Origin: JBFMFB01 sp040752115
GTDB taxonomy: Bacteria; Pseudomonadota; Gammaproteobacteria; Burkholderiales; Sulfuricellaceae
Direction of reading: 5' to 3'
NCBI GenBank assembly: GCA_040752115.1
Contig: JBFMFB010000002.1
Coordinates: 67,102 to 131,101 of the forward strand
DNA: 64,000 nucleotides
Below are positions 7,241-19,390 of this stretch, piece by piece. The position numbers were made by a program, and so were the translations under genes. The notes under the pieces were generated by a model. The model ran no database searches. It had not been told where the DNA came from and was given only the letters and a program-made list of their open reading frames with translations. Every line of letters starts with the position of its first letter. The first letter of the stretch is position 1.

Positions 7241-10078
7241 ATGGCAGCATCCGAGCTGGTCAACAAATCCCTGGTCAAGGCTTGGCTGTGGTGGTCGCTC
7301 GTGTGGATCACCCTCTTTCCCCTGGTCGGGCTGCTCATTTCGATCAAGTTCCACATCCCCGGATTTCTCGGCGACATCCCCTGGCTCACCTACGGCCGCG
7401 TGCGGCCGGTGCACGTCAATGGCGTGATATTCGGCGCCTTCTCCACGCCCTTTCTCGGCTTGCTTTACTACCTGGTTCCCCGGCTGTGCGGCCGGCCGAT
7501 GGCCAAGGAGAACTGGGGCTGGTGGCAGCTCGCCGTCTGGAATCTGTTCGTGATCGCAGGCTCGATTTCGCTGCTGGCAGGCTGGAACCTTGGCTTCGAG
7601 GCAGGCGAATTTCAGTGGCCGTTCAACATCCTGCGCTGGGCCGTGCTGGCGGCGCTCGGCGGCCAGGTGATGGTGACCATTCTGCGGCGCCGCGAACGGG
7701 GCTTTTACGTCGCGCTGTGGTACGTCATCGCCGCACTGGTGTGGACGCTGATGAACCTGATCCTGGGCAATGCGGTGCTGCCCTACGTGCCGATGTCCGG
7801 CATCAGCAATGCCGCGCTGCACGGGCTGTATATCCACTACGTGGTGGGACTGTGGATCACCCCGGCGGGGTTGGCGCTGATGTATTACTTCCTGCCGCTC
7901 GCCGTCAACAATCCGCTGTTCAGCCACCGTCTGTCGCTGCTGGGCTTCTGGTCGCTGGCGCTGTTCTATCCCTTCGTCGGCACCCACCATTACATCTACA
8001 GCCCGATTCCCTTCCATACCCAGACGCTCGCCATCGTCACCAGCATGCTGCTGATCATCCCGGTGTGGACGGTGACGGCGAACTTCTACGGCACGGCGAT
8101 GGGACGTTGGGGCCGGACAGCGGGCGGCAGCGATGGAGACAGCTACGGCGCCAAATTTCTGCTGCTCGGCGCGCTGTACTATGTGCTGGGCTGCTTCCAG
8201 GGATCGGTGGAGTCGCTGCGGCGCATGCAGGAACTCACTCATTTCAACGACTTCGTCATTTCCCATTCTCATTTCACCATTTTCGGCACCTTCATCATCT
8301 GGGTTTCGGGCGCAATGTATTTCGTCTGGCCCCGTGTCACCGGCCGGCAGCTCTGGAGCGCCCGCTTGGCCAGCTGGCACTTGTGGCTCACCATCAGCGG
8401 GGCGAGCGTGATGTTCCTCGGCCTTGCCGCCCAGGGATTTGTCCAGGGGGGAATGCTGGAATACGGCGCCAATTTCGTGGATACCGTGAAGGAAATGATG
8501 CCGTGGTGGGAAATACGGACCCTCGCCGGGGCGACCATGGACATCGGTCTGGCGCTGATGGCCGTCAACCTCGTCCAGAGCGCCCGTTTTGGCAAGCCTT
8601 TCGAGGAGCCTGTCTACGCTGTGGGCCTTTCCGAGGGCCGGCCGGCGGGCGAGGCGATCAGAGGCTGGCTGTCCGGGCCGTCGGCGGTCGCCGTCATTGC
8701 CGGCATCGCGTTTTTCGCCGCGGCGGTGCTGATCCAGGGCATCATGCCTTCGCTCATGCCGGAAACCAGCAAGGCGGAAGTCGTGGATGCGGCCACCGGC
8801 AAGGCGATCGCCGTGGCAGGCTACACGCCGCTGGAACAGCATGGTCGCGAAGTGTATATCCGCGAAGGATGCTGGTACTGCCACTCGCAGTATGTCCGGC
8901 CGGCGACCGGCGAGGCATTTCGCTGGGGGCCGGTGTCGCAGGCGGGGGAATACGCCTTCGACCAGCCGCATCTCCTGAGCACCCGCCGCACGGGACCGGA
9001 TCTGACGCGCGTCGGGCGCAAGGTTGATGACGGCTGGCATGCGGCGCATTACTGGAATCCGCGCGATGTGGTGCCGGATTCGATCATGCCGCGCTTCCCC
9101 TGGCTGTTCGAACCGGCCAAGAAGGGCGAACCGCCCCGCCTTAACACCGATGGCAAGGCGCTGGTTGCCTATGTTCAGCGCCTTGGCACCAGCATCGGTG
9201 ACTGGCGCGAGATTTTCGTTTCGACCAGGCTGGATGAAGGCGCCGCGCTGCGGGCGGGCGACACTTTGCGCCAGAAGGAGCTGCTGCCTCTGGGCAGGCA
9301 AACTTACACGCGGCGCTGCGCCGGCTGTCACGGCGAGAAGGGCGACGGCAACGGACCGTCGGCGCGCTTCCTCGACCCGAGGCCAAGGGACTTCACCAGC
9401 GGCATTTTCAAGTTCCATTCCACCCCGATCCCCAACGCCCTGCCCACCGACCAGGACTTGTTCCTGACCGTCACCCACGGTCTGTGGGGCACTGCCATGC
9501 CGCCCTGGTACGACATCTCGGCCGAGGAACGGCTGGCGGTGGTTCGGTACCTCAAAACCTTCTCCGACCGGTGGCAAAAGGAGGAGCCGGGCGAGCCCCT
9601 CGCCGTGGCACCGGAGCCGCCGGTCAGCGCGGCTTCGCTGAAAGCCGGCGCCGAGCGTTTCGCGGAAAGTTGCGCGGTATGCCACGGCAACGAAGGCAGG
9701 GGCGACGGGCTGGCCGCCGCAGGACTGGCCGACACCTGGGGGCATCCTGCGCGACCAGCCAACTTCACCCTGCCGGCCGGCGCCCCTGGCGGCGTCAAGC
9801 TCGGCCATGACGGCCGGCATCTGTTCAAGACCATCATGAGCGGCGTCGGTGGAACGCCGATGCCGTCTTTCGCCGCCTCGTTCACGCCGGAGCAGCTATG
9901 GGACATCGTGCATTACGTCCAGTCGCTGCGCGTGGCGGCGCACCTGCAGGAATTGCAAAAGGCCGGGCTCAAGGACGGCGACGCTGCGGCAGCACGGCGG
10001 GAGCTGTGGGCGGCGCTCTCCGAGGCGGCCAGCCGGGGCAGGATAGACCGGCAAATCACAGAAAGGCGGCAGCCATGA
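7241..10078 (+). CDS. Single-chain cbb3-type cytochrome c oxidase: CcoN-CcoO-dihaem cytochrome c fusion
   Basis: 945-residue terminal oxidase in one polypeptide. Residues 1-460 are CcoN-like with about 12 membrane helices. His58 and His344 fit the low-spin haem ligands, His342 the high-spin haem ligand, His199, His249 and His250 the CuB ligands, and Tyr243 (LFYPFVGTHH) the cross-linked tyrosine, so the active site looks complete. Residues 480-670 are CcoO-like: one helix, haem site CWYCH (544-548), Met in IMPRFPW. Residues 680-925 carry two further cytochrome c domains (CAGCH 693-697; CAVCH 811-815), functionally CcoP. It would reduce O2 to water at the inner membrane, taking electrons from soluble cytochrome c. 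A CcoP-helix-like small gene overlaps its stop codon. Confidence 0.92.
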   Translation: MAASELVNKSLVKAWLWWSLVWITLFPLVGLLISIKFHIPGFLGDIPWLTYGRVRPVHVNGVIFGAFSTPFLGLLYYLVPRLCGRPMAKENWGWWQLAVWNLFVIAGSISLLAGWNLGFEAGEFQWPFNILRWAVLAALGGQVMVTILRRRERGFYVALWYVIAALVWTLMNLILGNAVLPYVPMSGISNAALHGLYIHYVVGLWITPAGLALMYYFLPLAVNNPLFSHRLSLLGFWSLALFYPFVGTHHYIYSPIPFHTQTLAIVTSMLLIIPVWTVTANFYGTAMGRWGRTAGGSDGDSYGAKFLLLGALYYVLGCFQGSVESLRRMQELTHFNDFVISHSHFTIFGTFIIWVSGAMYFVWPRVTGRQLWSARLASWHLWLTISGASVMFLGLAAQGFVQGGMLEYGANFVDTVKEMMPWWEIRTLAGATMDIGLALMAVNLVQSARFGKPFEEPVYAVGLSEGRPAGEAIRGWLSGPSAVAVIAGIAFFAAAVLIQGIMPSLMPETSKAEVVDAATGKAIAVAGYTPLEQHGREVYIREGCWYCHSQYVRPATGEAFRWGPVSQAGEYAFDQPHLLSTRRTGPDLTRVGRKVDDGWHAAHYWNPRDVVPDSIMPRFPWLFEPAKKGEPPRLNTDGKALVAYVQRLGTSIGDWREIFVSTRLDEGAALRAGDTLRQKELLPLGRQTYTRRCAGCHGEKGDGNGPSARFLDPRPRDFTSGIFKFHSTPIPNALPTDQDLFLTVTHGLWGTAMPPWYDISAEERLAVVRYLKTFSDRWQKEEPGEPLAVAPEPPVSAASLKAGAERFAESCAVCHGNEGRGDGLAAAGLADTWGHPARPANFTLPAGAPGGVKLGHDGRHLFKTIMSGVGGTPMPSFAASFTPEQLWDIVHYVQSLRVAAHLQELQKAGLKDGDAAAARRELWAALSEAASRGRIDRQITERRQP

Positions 10079-10260
10079 CACCAGAAGACGAGAGGCAGGA
10101 AAGCGAAGCGGGCGAGCCGCAAAAAGATACCTATGTCTACGGCGAGACCGGCATCGAGGAAAGGCGCGGTGCCATCCCGTCATGGCTGATTGCGGTTGCC
10201 GTCGGCCTGATTGCCTGGGCGATCTATTACGCCGTTACCTACTGGTCGCCGCCCCCCTGA
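10075..10260 (+). CDS. Small single-helix membrane protein, probable cbb3 accessory subunit
   Basis: 61 residues: an acidic, Gln-rich N-terminus (MTPEDERQESEAGEPQKD), then one hydrophobic helix (WLIAVAVGLIAWAIYYAVTY) and a Pro tail. The helix looks like the N-terminal anchor of CcoP, which the upstream dihaem region lacks. The start overlaps the oxidase stop as ATGA, so the two are translationally coupled. Likely a structural subunit of the same complex (CcoP anchor or CcoQ/CcoH-like), inferred from sequence feel and position. Confidence 0.75.
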   Translation: MTPEDERQESEAGEPQKDTYVYGETGIEERRGAIPSWLIAVAVGLIAWAIYYAVTYWSPPP

Positions 10261-10285
10261 TTCCTGCATGCGAAGGAGACCCACC

Positions 10286-10900
10286 ATGAAAGAAATCCTC
10301 CCCGGCGTCTATCACTGGACCACTTTCCACGAAGGCATCCAGGCGCGAGTGCACTCCTGCTACGTCGCCGCCAGCGACCCCGCGGTGCTGATCGATCCCC
10401 GCGTCCCGGCCGAAGGGCTGGATTGGTTCGCGGCACACACGCCGCCCGCGCACGCCTACCTGACCAACCGCCATCATTATCGCCACAGCGGACGGTTTGC
10501 GGAACGCTTCGGTACCCGGGTCTGGTGCCACAAGGACGGCCTGCACGAATTTACCCATGGCGAGAAGGTGCAGCCTTTCATTCATGGCGACGAACTGCCG
10601 GGCGGTATCCTGGCCCTGGAAGTCGGGGCGCTCTGCCCGGAGGAGACGGCGCTGTATATTCCATTAGCCGGAGGAATACTGGCGGTCGGCGACGCCATCA
10701 TCCGCGAGGACGGGAACCTGAGTTTCGTGCCCGACATGCTGATGGGCGACGATCCGGAAGCCGTCAAACGCGGCTTGCGGGCAGCGTTTCTTGCCCATCT
10801 GGAGCGCGATTTCGACCACATGCTGTTCGCCCACGGCAAGCCCTGGATCGGCGGAGCGAAAGCGGGGCTGCGCGAGTTTCTGGAAAGATTAAAGGTTTAG
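10286..10900 (+). CDS. MBL-fold metallohydrolase-like protein with altered metal motif
   Basis: 204-residue protein with metallo-beta-lactamase fold signs: N-terminal LPGVYHW, AVLIDPRVP strand, GGILAVGDAII (the conserved Asp after a Gly) and a late FAHGKPW His. The canonical THxHxDH metal motif is replaced by TNRHHYRHSG, so one metal site may be missing or shifted. AAGGAG ribosome site 7 bp before ATG. It lies 25 bp after the small oxidase-subunit gene and probably belongs to the same transcript; its substrate is unknown. Confidence 0.7.
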   Translation: MKEILPGVYHWTTFHEGIQARVHSCYVAASDPAVLIDPRVPAEGLDWFAAHTPPAHAYLTNRHHYRHSGRFAERFGTRVWCHKDGLHEFTHGEKVQPFIHGDELPGGILALEVGALCPEETALYIPLAGGILAVGDAIIREDGNLSFVPDMLMGDDPEAVKRGLRAAFLAHLERDFDHMLFAHGKPWIGGAKAGLREFLERLKV

Positions 10901-10905
10901 AGCAC

Positions 10906-10933
10906 TTGGCGCGCAGCGCGGGGGGCGTATAAT
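10906..10933 (+). promoter_or_regulatory. Sigma-70-like promoter with start-site hairpin
   Basis: TTGGCG and TATAAT separated by 16 bp, in front of the NrfJ-like gene. A perfect CGCGGGG-CTG-CCCCGCG hairpin (10937-10953) sits at the expected transcript start, which could protect the 5' end. Confidence 0.5.
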
Positions 10934-10994
10934 TTCCGCGGGGCTGCCCCGCGTCATTTCCCGCTCGCCTCGAAATTCTGAAAGGATCGTCCGC

Positions 10995-11354
10995 ATGAAA
11001 TTTCTTCTGCCGCTTGTTGCCTTCCTGCTCATCAGCGCAGCGGCTTGGGGTGCTGCACCGGCGAACCGCCACCCAGCAACGGGCGGCGCGGCCGGCGCGG
11101 CCCTGCCCTACGAAGGCAGGGTGGTCAGTGTGATAGACGTCGGCGGCTATGTCTACCTCGAGGTTTCCGCCGCAAGCCAGACGGCCTGGATTGCGGCGCC
11201 ACAAATGGCACAGGTGAAGAAGGGCGACACGATCGAGTTCGGCGAGGGCACGATCATGACCAACTATTACAGCAAGACGCTGAAACGAACCTTCCCGACC
11301 GTCATGTTCGTCAACAAAGTGGTGGTAAGCAGCGAAACCGGCAAGAAGCACTGA
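10995..11354 (+). CDS. Secreted NrfJ-like small protein
   Basis: 119 residues with an N-terminal signal peptide (MKFLLPLVAFLLISAAAWGAA). The mature part resembles the NrfJ-type/OB-like fold: EGRVVSVIDVGGYVYLEV, then a Trp motif TAWIAAPQ and KKGDTIEFG, a pattern seen beside periplasmic cytochromes. No cysteines suitable for haem are present. ATG preceded by AAAGGA. Its own promoter lies just upstream. Exact function is not established. Confidence 0.65.
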   Translation: MKFLLPLVAFLLISAAAWGAAPANRHPATGGAAGAALPYEGRVVSVIDVGGYVYLEVSAASQTAWIAAPQMAQVKKGDTIEFGEGTIMTNYYSKTLKRTFPTVMFVNKVVVSSETGKKH

Positions 11355-11422
11355 ACTTTAAGAATCTGGCCCCGGATACACCGATATCCGCAACGACGCA
11401 TTTCACCAACTCGGGAAGCGGT

Positions 11423-12241
11423 ATGGCATCCAACGAAACCGATAACATGGCTTTGTTCTGCGACTTCGAAAATATCGCGCTGGGCGTGCGCGATGCCAAG
11501 TATGCCCAGTTCGACATCAAGAAGGTGCTGGAACGCTTGCTGCTGAAAGGCAGCATCGTGGTCAAGAAAGCGTACTGCGACTGGGACCGCTACAAGGAAT
11601 TCAAGGCTCCCATGCACGAAGCCTCGTTCGAGCTGATCGAGATTCCCCACGTGCGGCAATCCGGCAAGAATTCGGCCGACATTCGCATGGTCGTCGACGC
11701 CCTTGATTTGTGTTACACCAAGTCGCATGTGAAAACATTCGTCATCATCAGCGGCGACTCGGATTTCTCTCCCCTGGTCAGCAAGCTGCGGGAAAACAAC
11801 AAAACCGTGATCGGCGTGGGCGTGAAAAACTCGACTTCCGACCTCCTGATCGCCAACTGCGACGATTTCATCTATTACGACGATCTGGTGCGCGAGCAGG
11901 AAACCAAAAAGCGGGCGAAGAAGAAGGCTCCGAGCAAGGCCGCTCCCGCCGCAGCCGGCAAGAGCGCGGTAAAGGGCGAGGATGAAAAAAAACAGGAAGC
12001 GCTCGACCTGATCACTGAAACCATCGAAGCCCTGACGGCCGAGCGCAGCGAAGGCGAGAAAATCTGGGGGTCCATGGTCAAGCAGGCGCTCAAGCGCCGC
12101 CGGCCCGGGTTTAACGAGTCCTACTACGGCTTCCGCACTTTCAGCGACCTGCTGGAAGAAGCTCGGGCGCGGCAGCTCGTCGAACTGGAGCGGGACGAGA
12201 AATCCGGCGGGTATGTCGTCCGGCTTTCCAGCCAGGATTGA
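11423..12241 (+). CDS. NYN-domain (LabA/DUF88) RNase-like protein with C-terminal OST-HTH-like domain
   Basis: 272 residues. The N-terminal NYN/PIN-like domain has the acidic set typical of LabA-like proteins: LFCDFENIALG (Asp near the start), NSADIRMVVDAL and ISGDSDFSPLV. A Lys/Ala-rich linker (about residues 160-195) leads to a winged-helix part (MVKQALKRRRPGFNESYYGFRTFSDLLEEA), the OST-HTH/LOTUS pattern expected to bind RNA. Likely a metal-dependent RNA-processing enzyme in the cytoplasm. ATG chosen where homology begins; the open frame extends upstream without a credible start. Confidence 0.85.
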   Translation: MASNETDNMALFCDFENIALGVRDAKYAQFDIKKVLERLLLKGSIVVKKAYCDWDRYKEFKAPMHEASFELIEIPHVRQSGKNSADIRMVVDALDLCYTKSHVKTFVIISGDSDFSPLVSKLRENNKTVIGVGVKNSTSDLLIANCDDFIYYDDLVREQETKKRAKKKAPSKAAPAAAGKSAVKGEDEKKQEALDLITETIEALTAERSEGEKIWGSMVKQALKRRRPGFNESYYGFRTFSDLLEEARARQLVELERDEKSGGYVVRLSSQD

Positions 12242-12287
12242 CGCCCGTTCAGCACAAGCCTTGCTGGTGCCTTCGCTTGCAGTCTAA

Positions 12288-12430
12288 GGAACCTCTGCAA
12301 AAGTTACTGCGCACCCCGATCGCGGTGTCGCGTGCTCGCTCACTCCTCGCCTATCCATTTGATATGTCTCGTCGTTCGCTGCGCGGCTCCTGGCGCTCGG
12401 GGTTGCTCGCGACACTTTTTCAGAGGTTCC
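12288..12430. mobile_element. 143-bp IS5-type MITE with CTAA target duplication
   Basis: Terminal inverted repeats of 17 bp match at 16 positions (GGAACCTCTGCAAAAGT at the left; GGAACCTCTGAAAAAGT read inward from the right). The element is flanked by CTAA on both sides (12284-12287 and 12431-12434), the 4-bp CTAR target duplication known for the IS5 group. It encodes nothing. The right-hand CTAA contains the stop codon (TAG on minus) of the neighbouring gene, so the insertion left that gene's length unchanged. Confidence 0.75.
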
Positions 12431-12985
12431 CTAATGCAGATGCTTGCGCCGAAAGTGGACAAGGCTGCCTGAAGGCAGGGAATTCGGCTCGGCTTCGGCG
12501 CCCTTCTCCACCCAGTCCTGGTCGAAAAGCTCGTTGACCACCCCAGCCACCCGCGCCACCGCAGCTTGGCCGAAATGGCGGGAAAGCAGGCTGGAGACGT
12601 CCTCTACCATGCGCTGCCGCTGGGCCTGGTGTATGGCTTCCGGGGTGGGGCCGACGAACAGCAGCTGGAACTCGTCCCGGCCATCGTCATGGTAAGTGGT
12701 CAGCTCGATTTCGGAAGCACGTTCAGCCAGCAGACCGATGTCTTCCATCGCTTCCTGCAAGCGGCGGCGGAAGCTGCGCCCCACCTCCCCCGTCCAGCAA
12801 ATATCGAGAACGCGGCTGGCGCGATCAAATTCGATTCCGGGCTCGCTTTGCTCCAGACTATGCGCCTCGGCGATGTGCTCCACGTCCAGGTAATCCAGCC
12901 ATTTGCGCAGCGCATTTTCGACCTGCGCCAGCGTGACGCCCTTGCAGAGATGTATGCTTCCGTGCACATGAACTTCGATACGCAT
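12431..12985 (-). CDS. Hypothetical cytoplasmic protein ending at a MITE
   Basis: 184 residues, no membrane segment and no motif I recognise. The N-terminus (MRIEVHVHGSIHLCKG) looks like a beta strand-rich start; the middle is helix-rich and acidic, and the C-terminus has VARVAGVVNELFDQDW. The start is set at the ATG 7 bp after GAAAGGAG; an upstream in-frame ATG lacks such a site. The stop codon lies inside the target duplication of the adjacent MITE. Intact ribosome site and codon use argue for a real gene. Confidence 0.65.
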   Translation of the reverse strand: MRIEVHVHGSIHLCKGVTLAQVENALRKWLDYLDVEHIAEAHSLEQSEPGIEFDRASRVLDICWTGEVGRSFRRRLQEAMEDIGLLAERASEIELTTYHDDGRDEFQLLFVGPTPEAIHQAQRQRMVEDVSSLLSRHFGQAAVARVAGVVNELFDQDWVEKGAEAEPNSLPSGSLVHFRRKHLH

Positions 12986-13187
12986 GTAAAACTCCTTTCG
13001 GGCGCGCCCGAAAAAATTCAAAGTTGAATTTTACCCCACCGGGCGCGTTCGCGCCTTGTCTCCCGGCTCCGAGCAGTCCGGAAGCTGTCGGTATTTTTTA
13101 CACTCGTCGCGAACGACAAGCGACAAAAGCGGCCGCGTAATTTGTATGCCATTGTAATAATTAACATTTATGTTACATCCGAATCTT

Positions 13188-13203
13188 TGGCGAACTTTTT
13201 GCT
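13188..13203 (+). promoter_or_regulatory. Sigma-54-like promoter of the PEP-CTERM gene
   Basis: TGGCGAACTTTTTGCT places GG and GC exactly 10 bp apart, as at -24/-12 sites, in an AT-rich 289-bp gap. PEP-CTERM genes are known to be sigma-54/PrsR-controlled in several betaproteobacteria, which makes the match credible. An imperfect TGTAA...TTACA dyad (13153-13177) just upstream could bind the activator. Confidence 0.55.
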
Positions 13204-13274
13204 TGTGAATATTTAGCGGTTTGATTAGTCATCACTTATTTCTGCAACACCGAAAGCGTCAAAGGAGAACGATC

Positions 13275-13952
13275 ATGAAGAAATCATCACGGAACTGGCT
13301 TTCGGCGCTGGTACTGGCGCTCAGTGCCCCGGTTTGCGCCAATGCAACGACCATCAGCACCGATGCCTCAATTACCGACAGCATTCCCGGCTTGACCGGG
13401 TTTGCGACCTTCGGCGACCAGATGGCCGGCATGACCGTCCAGGCCATTTTTGCCAATCAGCTGAACGAAACCCGCAGCTGGGGCGCCACGGGTGCCGGCG
13501 CGGGCGGCGCGTTCGGCACCGGCTGGAGCCTCACGGAATCCGGCGATACCTTCAGCAATTCCTGGGTTTTTACGAACAATACTGGCGCTGCTTTGCTGGG
13601 CTTGGTGCTGGACGCACGGCCGGGGCTCACCGTATTTGACCGCACTTTCGGCGGCGCGTTTGGGACGCCCGGTTCGGCTCGGGGGTTGGACTTTGCCGAA
13701 ACGCCCACCACCGCCGGCACTGCAATTTATTCGCTGCAAGTGGCCATTGGAGCCGATCCCGCGGTGGGAGATTTGTGGCATATGTTGAGCGTCAGCTTTG
13801 ACCAGGGCCTGCGCGGCGACTGGACTTTCGTTCAGGATACCGACAGCGACCTTCGCTCCACTCATCCCGCTCCAGAGCCCGCAACTCTCGCCCTGACCGG
13901 GCTTGGCCTGGCCGGACTGGCTGCCGTGCGGCGGCGCAGGCTGCCGCGATAA
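13275..13952 (+). CDS. PEP-CTERM sorting-domain surface protein
   Basis: 225-residue exported protein: signal peptide (MKKSSRNW, hydrophobic stretch, CANA-T), a Gly/Thr-rich beta-type body, and a C-terminal PEP-CTERM tripartite tail (APEPATLALTGLGLAGLAAV then RRRR). An exosortase would cleave at the PEP motif and link the protein to exopolysaccharide or the cell surface. AAAGGAG precedes the ATG. No exosortase gene is in this window. The body domain is not recognised. Confidence 0.9.
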   Translation: MKKSSRNWLSALVLALSAPVCANATTISTDASITDSIPGLTGFATFGDQMAGMTVQAIFANQLNETRSWGATGAGAGGAFGTGWSLTESGDTFSNSWVFTNNTGAALLGLVLDARPGLTVFDRTFGGAFGTPGSARGLDFAETPTTAGTAIYSLQVAIGADPAVGDLWHMLSVSFDQGLRGDWTFVQDTDSDLRSTHPAPEPATLALTGLGLAGLAAVRRRRLPR

Positions 13953-13962
13953 AAGCGGCTTC

Positions 13963-14892
13963 CTACGCGGGGGGAAAGGTAATTTCGTGCAGCGGCACCG
14001 CCGCTAGCGCGGCAGCCGTGTCGGACGATTCGGCAAGCGGGTCGTCGAATGCCACGTCGCCCTCCCCCCTCCAGCCGCCCGGCTGCAAGTGTTTGAAATC
14101 GAAAAGCCGGCTGTCGGCCAGATGCGACGGCACCACGTTTTGCAGCGCGGTGAAGATAGTCTGGGTGCGGCCGGGCCAGGCCTTTTCCCACTCCGCCAGC
14201 AGCCCCTTGATGTGCTGCCGCTGCAGATTTTCCTGCGAGCCGCAAAGGTTGCAGGGGATGATCGGAAACTCCATGCCCCGCGCATATCGGGCGATATCCT
14301 TCTCGCTGCAATAGGCGAGTGGCCGGATCACGATGTGCTGGCCGTCGTCGGTCACCAGCTTGGGCGGCATCGCCTTCAGCTTGCCGCCGAAAAACAGGTT
14401 CAGGAACAGGGTCGCCACGATGTCGTCCCGGTGGTGGCCGAGTGCGATCTTGTTGGCGCCGAGTTCCTTGGCGGTGCGGTAGATGATGCCGCGCCGCAGG
14501 CGGGAGCATAGGGAACAGGTGGTTTTTCCCTCCGGGATCTTTTCCTTGACGATGGAATAGGTGTCCTGCTCGACGATGCGGTATTCCACCCCGATTGAGC
14601 TCAGGTAGTCCGGCAGGATATGTTCCGGGAAGCCGGGTTGCTTCTGGTCGAGATTCATGGCGATCAGCCGGAAGCTGACCGGGGCACGCTCGCGCAGCGC
14701 CAGCAGGACGGAAAGCATGGTGTAGGAATCCTTGCCGCCGGAGAGGCATACCAGCACCGTGTCGCCGTCCTCGATCATGTTGAAGTCGGCAATCGCCTTG
14801 CCCGCCAGATGCTCCAGGCGGGTTTTCAGGCGCAGAAAGGTGGCGGAATGCGCTTCTTCCGCGCCTCTGGGTTGTTCGTGTTTGTCGTTCAT
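13963..14892 (-). CDS. ttcA: tRNA 2-thiocytidine(32) synthetase TtcA
   Basis: 309-residue ATP-dependent, iron-sulphur tRNA thiolase that makes s2C32 in the anticodon loop. PP-loop SGGKDS at residues 51-56; the two cluster-binding CxxC motifs are CSLC (Cys126, Cys129) and CNLC (Cys214, Cys217). The length fits the family. It is convergent with the PEP-CTERM gene (10-bp gap). Confidence 0.95.
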   Translation of the reverse strand: MNDKHEQPRGAEEAHSATFLRLKTRLEHLAGKAIADFNMIEDGDTVLVCLSGGKDSYTMLSVLLALRERAPVSFRLIAMNLDQKQPGFPEHILPDYLSSIGVEYRIVEQDTYSIVKEKIPEGKTTCSLCSRLRRGIIYRTAKELGANKIALGHHRDDIVATLFLNLFFGGKLKAMPPKLVTDDGQHIVIRPLAYCSEKDIARYARGMEFPIIPCNLCGSQENLQRQHIKGLLAEWEKAWPGRTQTIFTALQNVVPSHLADSRLFDFKHLQPGGWRGEGDVAFDDPLAESSDTAAALAAVPLHEITFPPA

Positions 14893-15006
14893 TCTAGAAG
14901 AGCCTCTTAACCGCGAATTGTCACAATGTTCATCGAGCCGGCAAAATTTCAGTCTGTCGGTCGACAGGCGAGGATGCAGGCCGTCAGCATTTTTTTACTC
15001 GTGCTT

Positions 15007-15025
15007 ATTCGTGAACATTCGTGGT
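15007..15025 (+). repeat. ATTCGTGAACATTCGTGG dispersed repeat, copy 1
   Basis: A 19-bp unit in the gap between ttcA and the SDR gene, also present at 36909-36931 and 50014-50042 with inverted partners there. Always intergenic; adjacent sequence in all three places includes a short run of T residues. Confidence 0.6.
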
Positions 15026-15037
15026 GAGCTTTTTGGT

Positions 15038-15781
15038 TTACAAGCCCGCGCTGCGGCCGCCGTCCACCGCCAGGATTTCTCCGGTGACGTACGGCGCGTC
15101 GCTGACCAGAAAGCGCACCGCGCGGGCGATGTCGTCCGGTTCGCCGGCGCGCTTCAGGGCGGTGTGGGCGATGATGCGGCGCCGCTCCGCGTCGTCGAAG
15201 CGGGGATCGTCGTCCGGCCACAGGATGGTTCCCGGCGCCACCGCGTTGACCCGCACCGTCGGCCCGAGTTCATGCGCGAGCGACTTGGTCAGGGCCACCA
15301 GCCCAGCCTTGGCCAGGCTGTAAACCACATAGCTTTTCATCGGGCGTTCGGCGTGGATATCGGCGATGTTGACGATGCAGCCGTGGCGCCTGGCCAGTTC
15401 GTGCGCCGCGGCCTGCGCCAGGAACAGGGGCGCCTTGAGGTTGGTGCCGATCAGGTCTTGCCAGTCCGCTTCGGTGATTTCCCCCACTGCGGTCGGGTAA
15501 AAGCTGGAGGCGTTGTTGATCAGCGCATCCAGCCCGCCGAACCGTTCCACCGCTGCGGTCACAAGCTGCGCGTAGGTGTCGGGATCGTGCAGGTCGCCCT
15601 GCGCCAGCGCCGCCGAGTCCGGCCGCAGCCGGTTGAGCTCGCGCTCCAGGGAGCGAGCCTCGTCCGCCGCGGAGCGGTAGTGGATCACCAGCCGCGCCCC
15701 TTCCCGATGCAGCATCCGACTGATGGCCGCGCCTACCCGCTTGGCGCCGCCGGTGATGAGGACGACTTTGCCTTCCACCAT
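15038..15781 (-). CDS. Pteridine-reductase-type short-chain dehydrogenase
   Basis: 247-residue NADPH-dependent SDR. The cofactor loop TGGAKRVGAAI carries the Arg typical of pteridine reductases (TGxxxRxG). NNASSFYP and catalytic YSLAK (Tyr-x3-Lys) follow, and a C-terminal YVTGEILAVDGGRS. It could reduce dihydrobiopterin/dihydrofolate (FolM-like), supporting folate pools used by metH/metF elsewhere in the window. The stop of nifJ is only 12 bp downstream of no gene here; the SDR start lies 12 bp after the nifJ stop, so the two are co-oriented and likely co-transcribed. Confidence 0.85.
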   Translation of the reverse strand: MVEGKVVLITGGAKRVGAAISRMLHREGARLVIHYRSAADEARSLERELNRLRPDSAALAQGDLHDPDTYAQLVTAAVERFGGLDALINNASSFYPTAVGEITEADWQDLIGTNLKAPLFLAQAAAHELARRHGCIVNIADIHAERPMKSYVVYSLAKAGLVALTKSLAHELGPTVRVNAVAPGTILWPDDDPRFDDAERRRIIAHTALKRAGEPDDIARAVRFLVSDAPYVTGEILAVDGGRSAGL

Positions 15782-15793
15782 GCGCGCCCCTTG

Positions 15794-19390
<3,597 letters not shown>

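Noticed and set aside
6161..9820. 1219-codon minus-strand frame
   Set aside because: Antisense to the AAA ATPase and the fused oxidase; His/Arg/Gly-rich nonsense composition produced by high-GC third positions.
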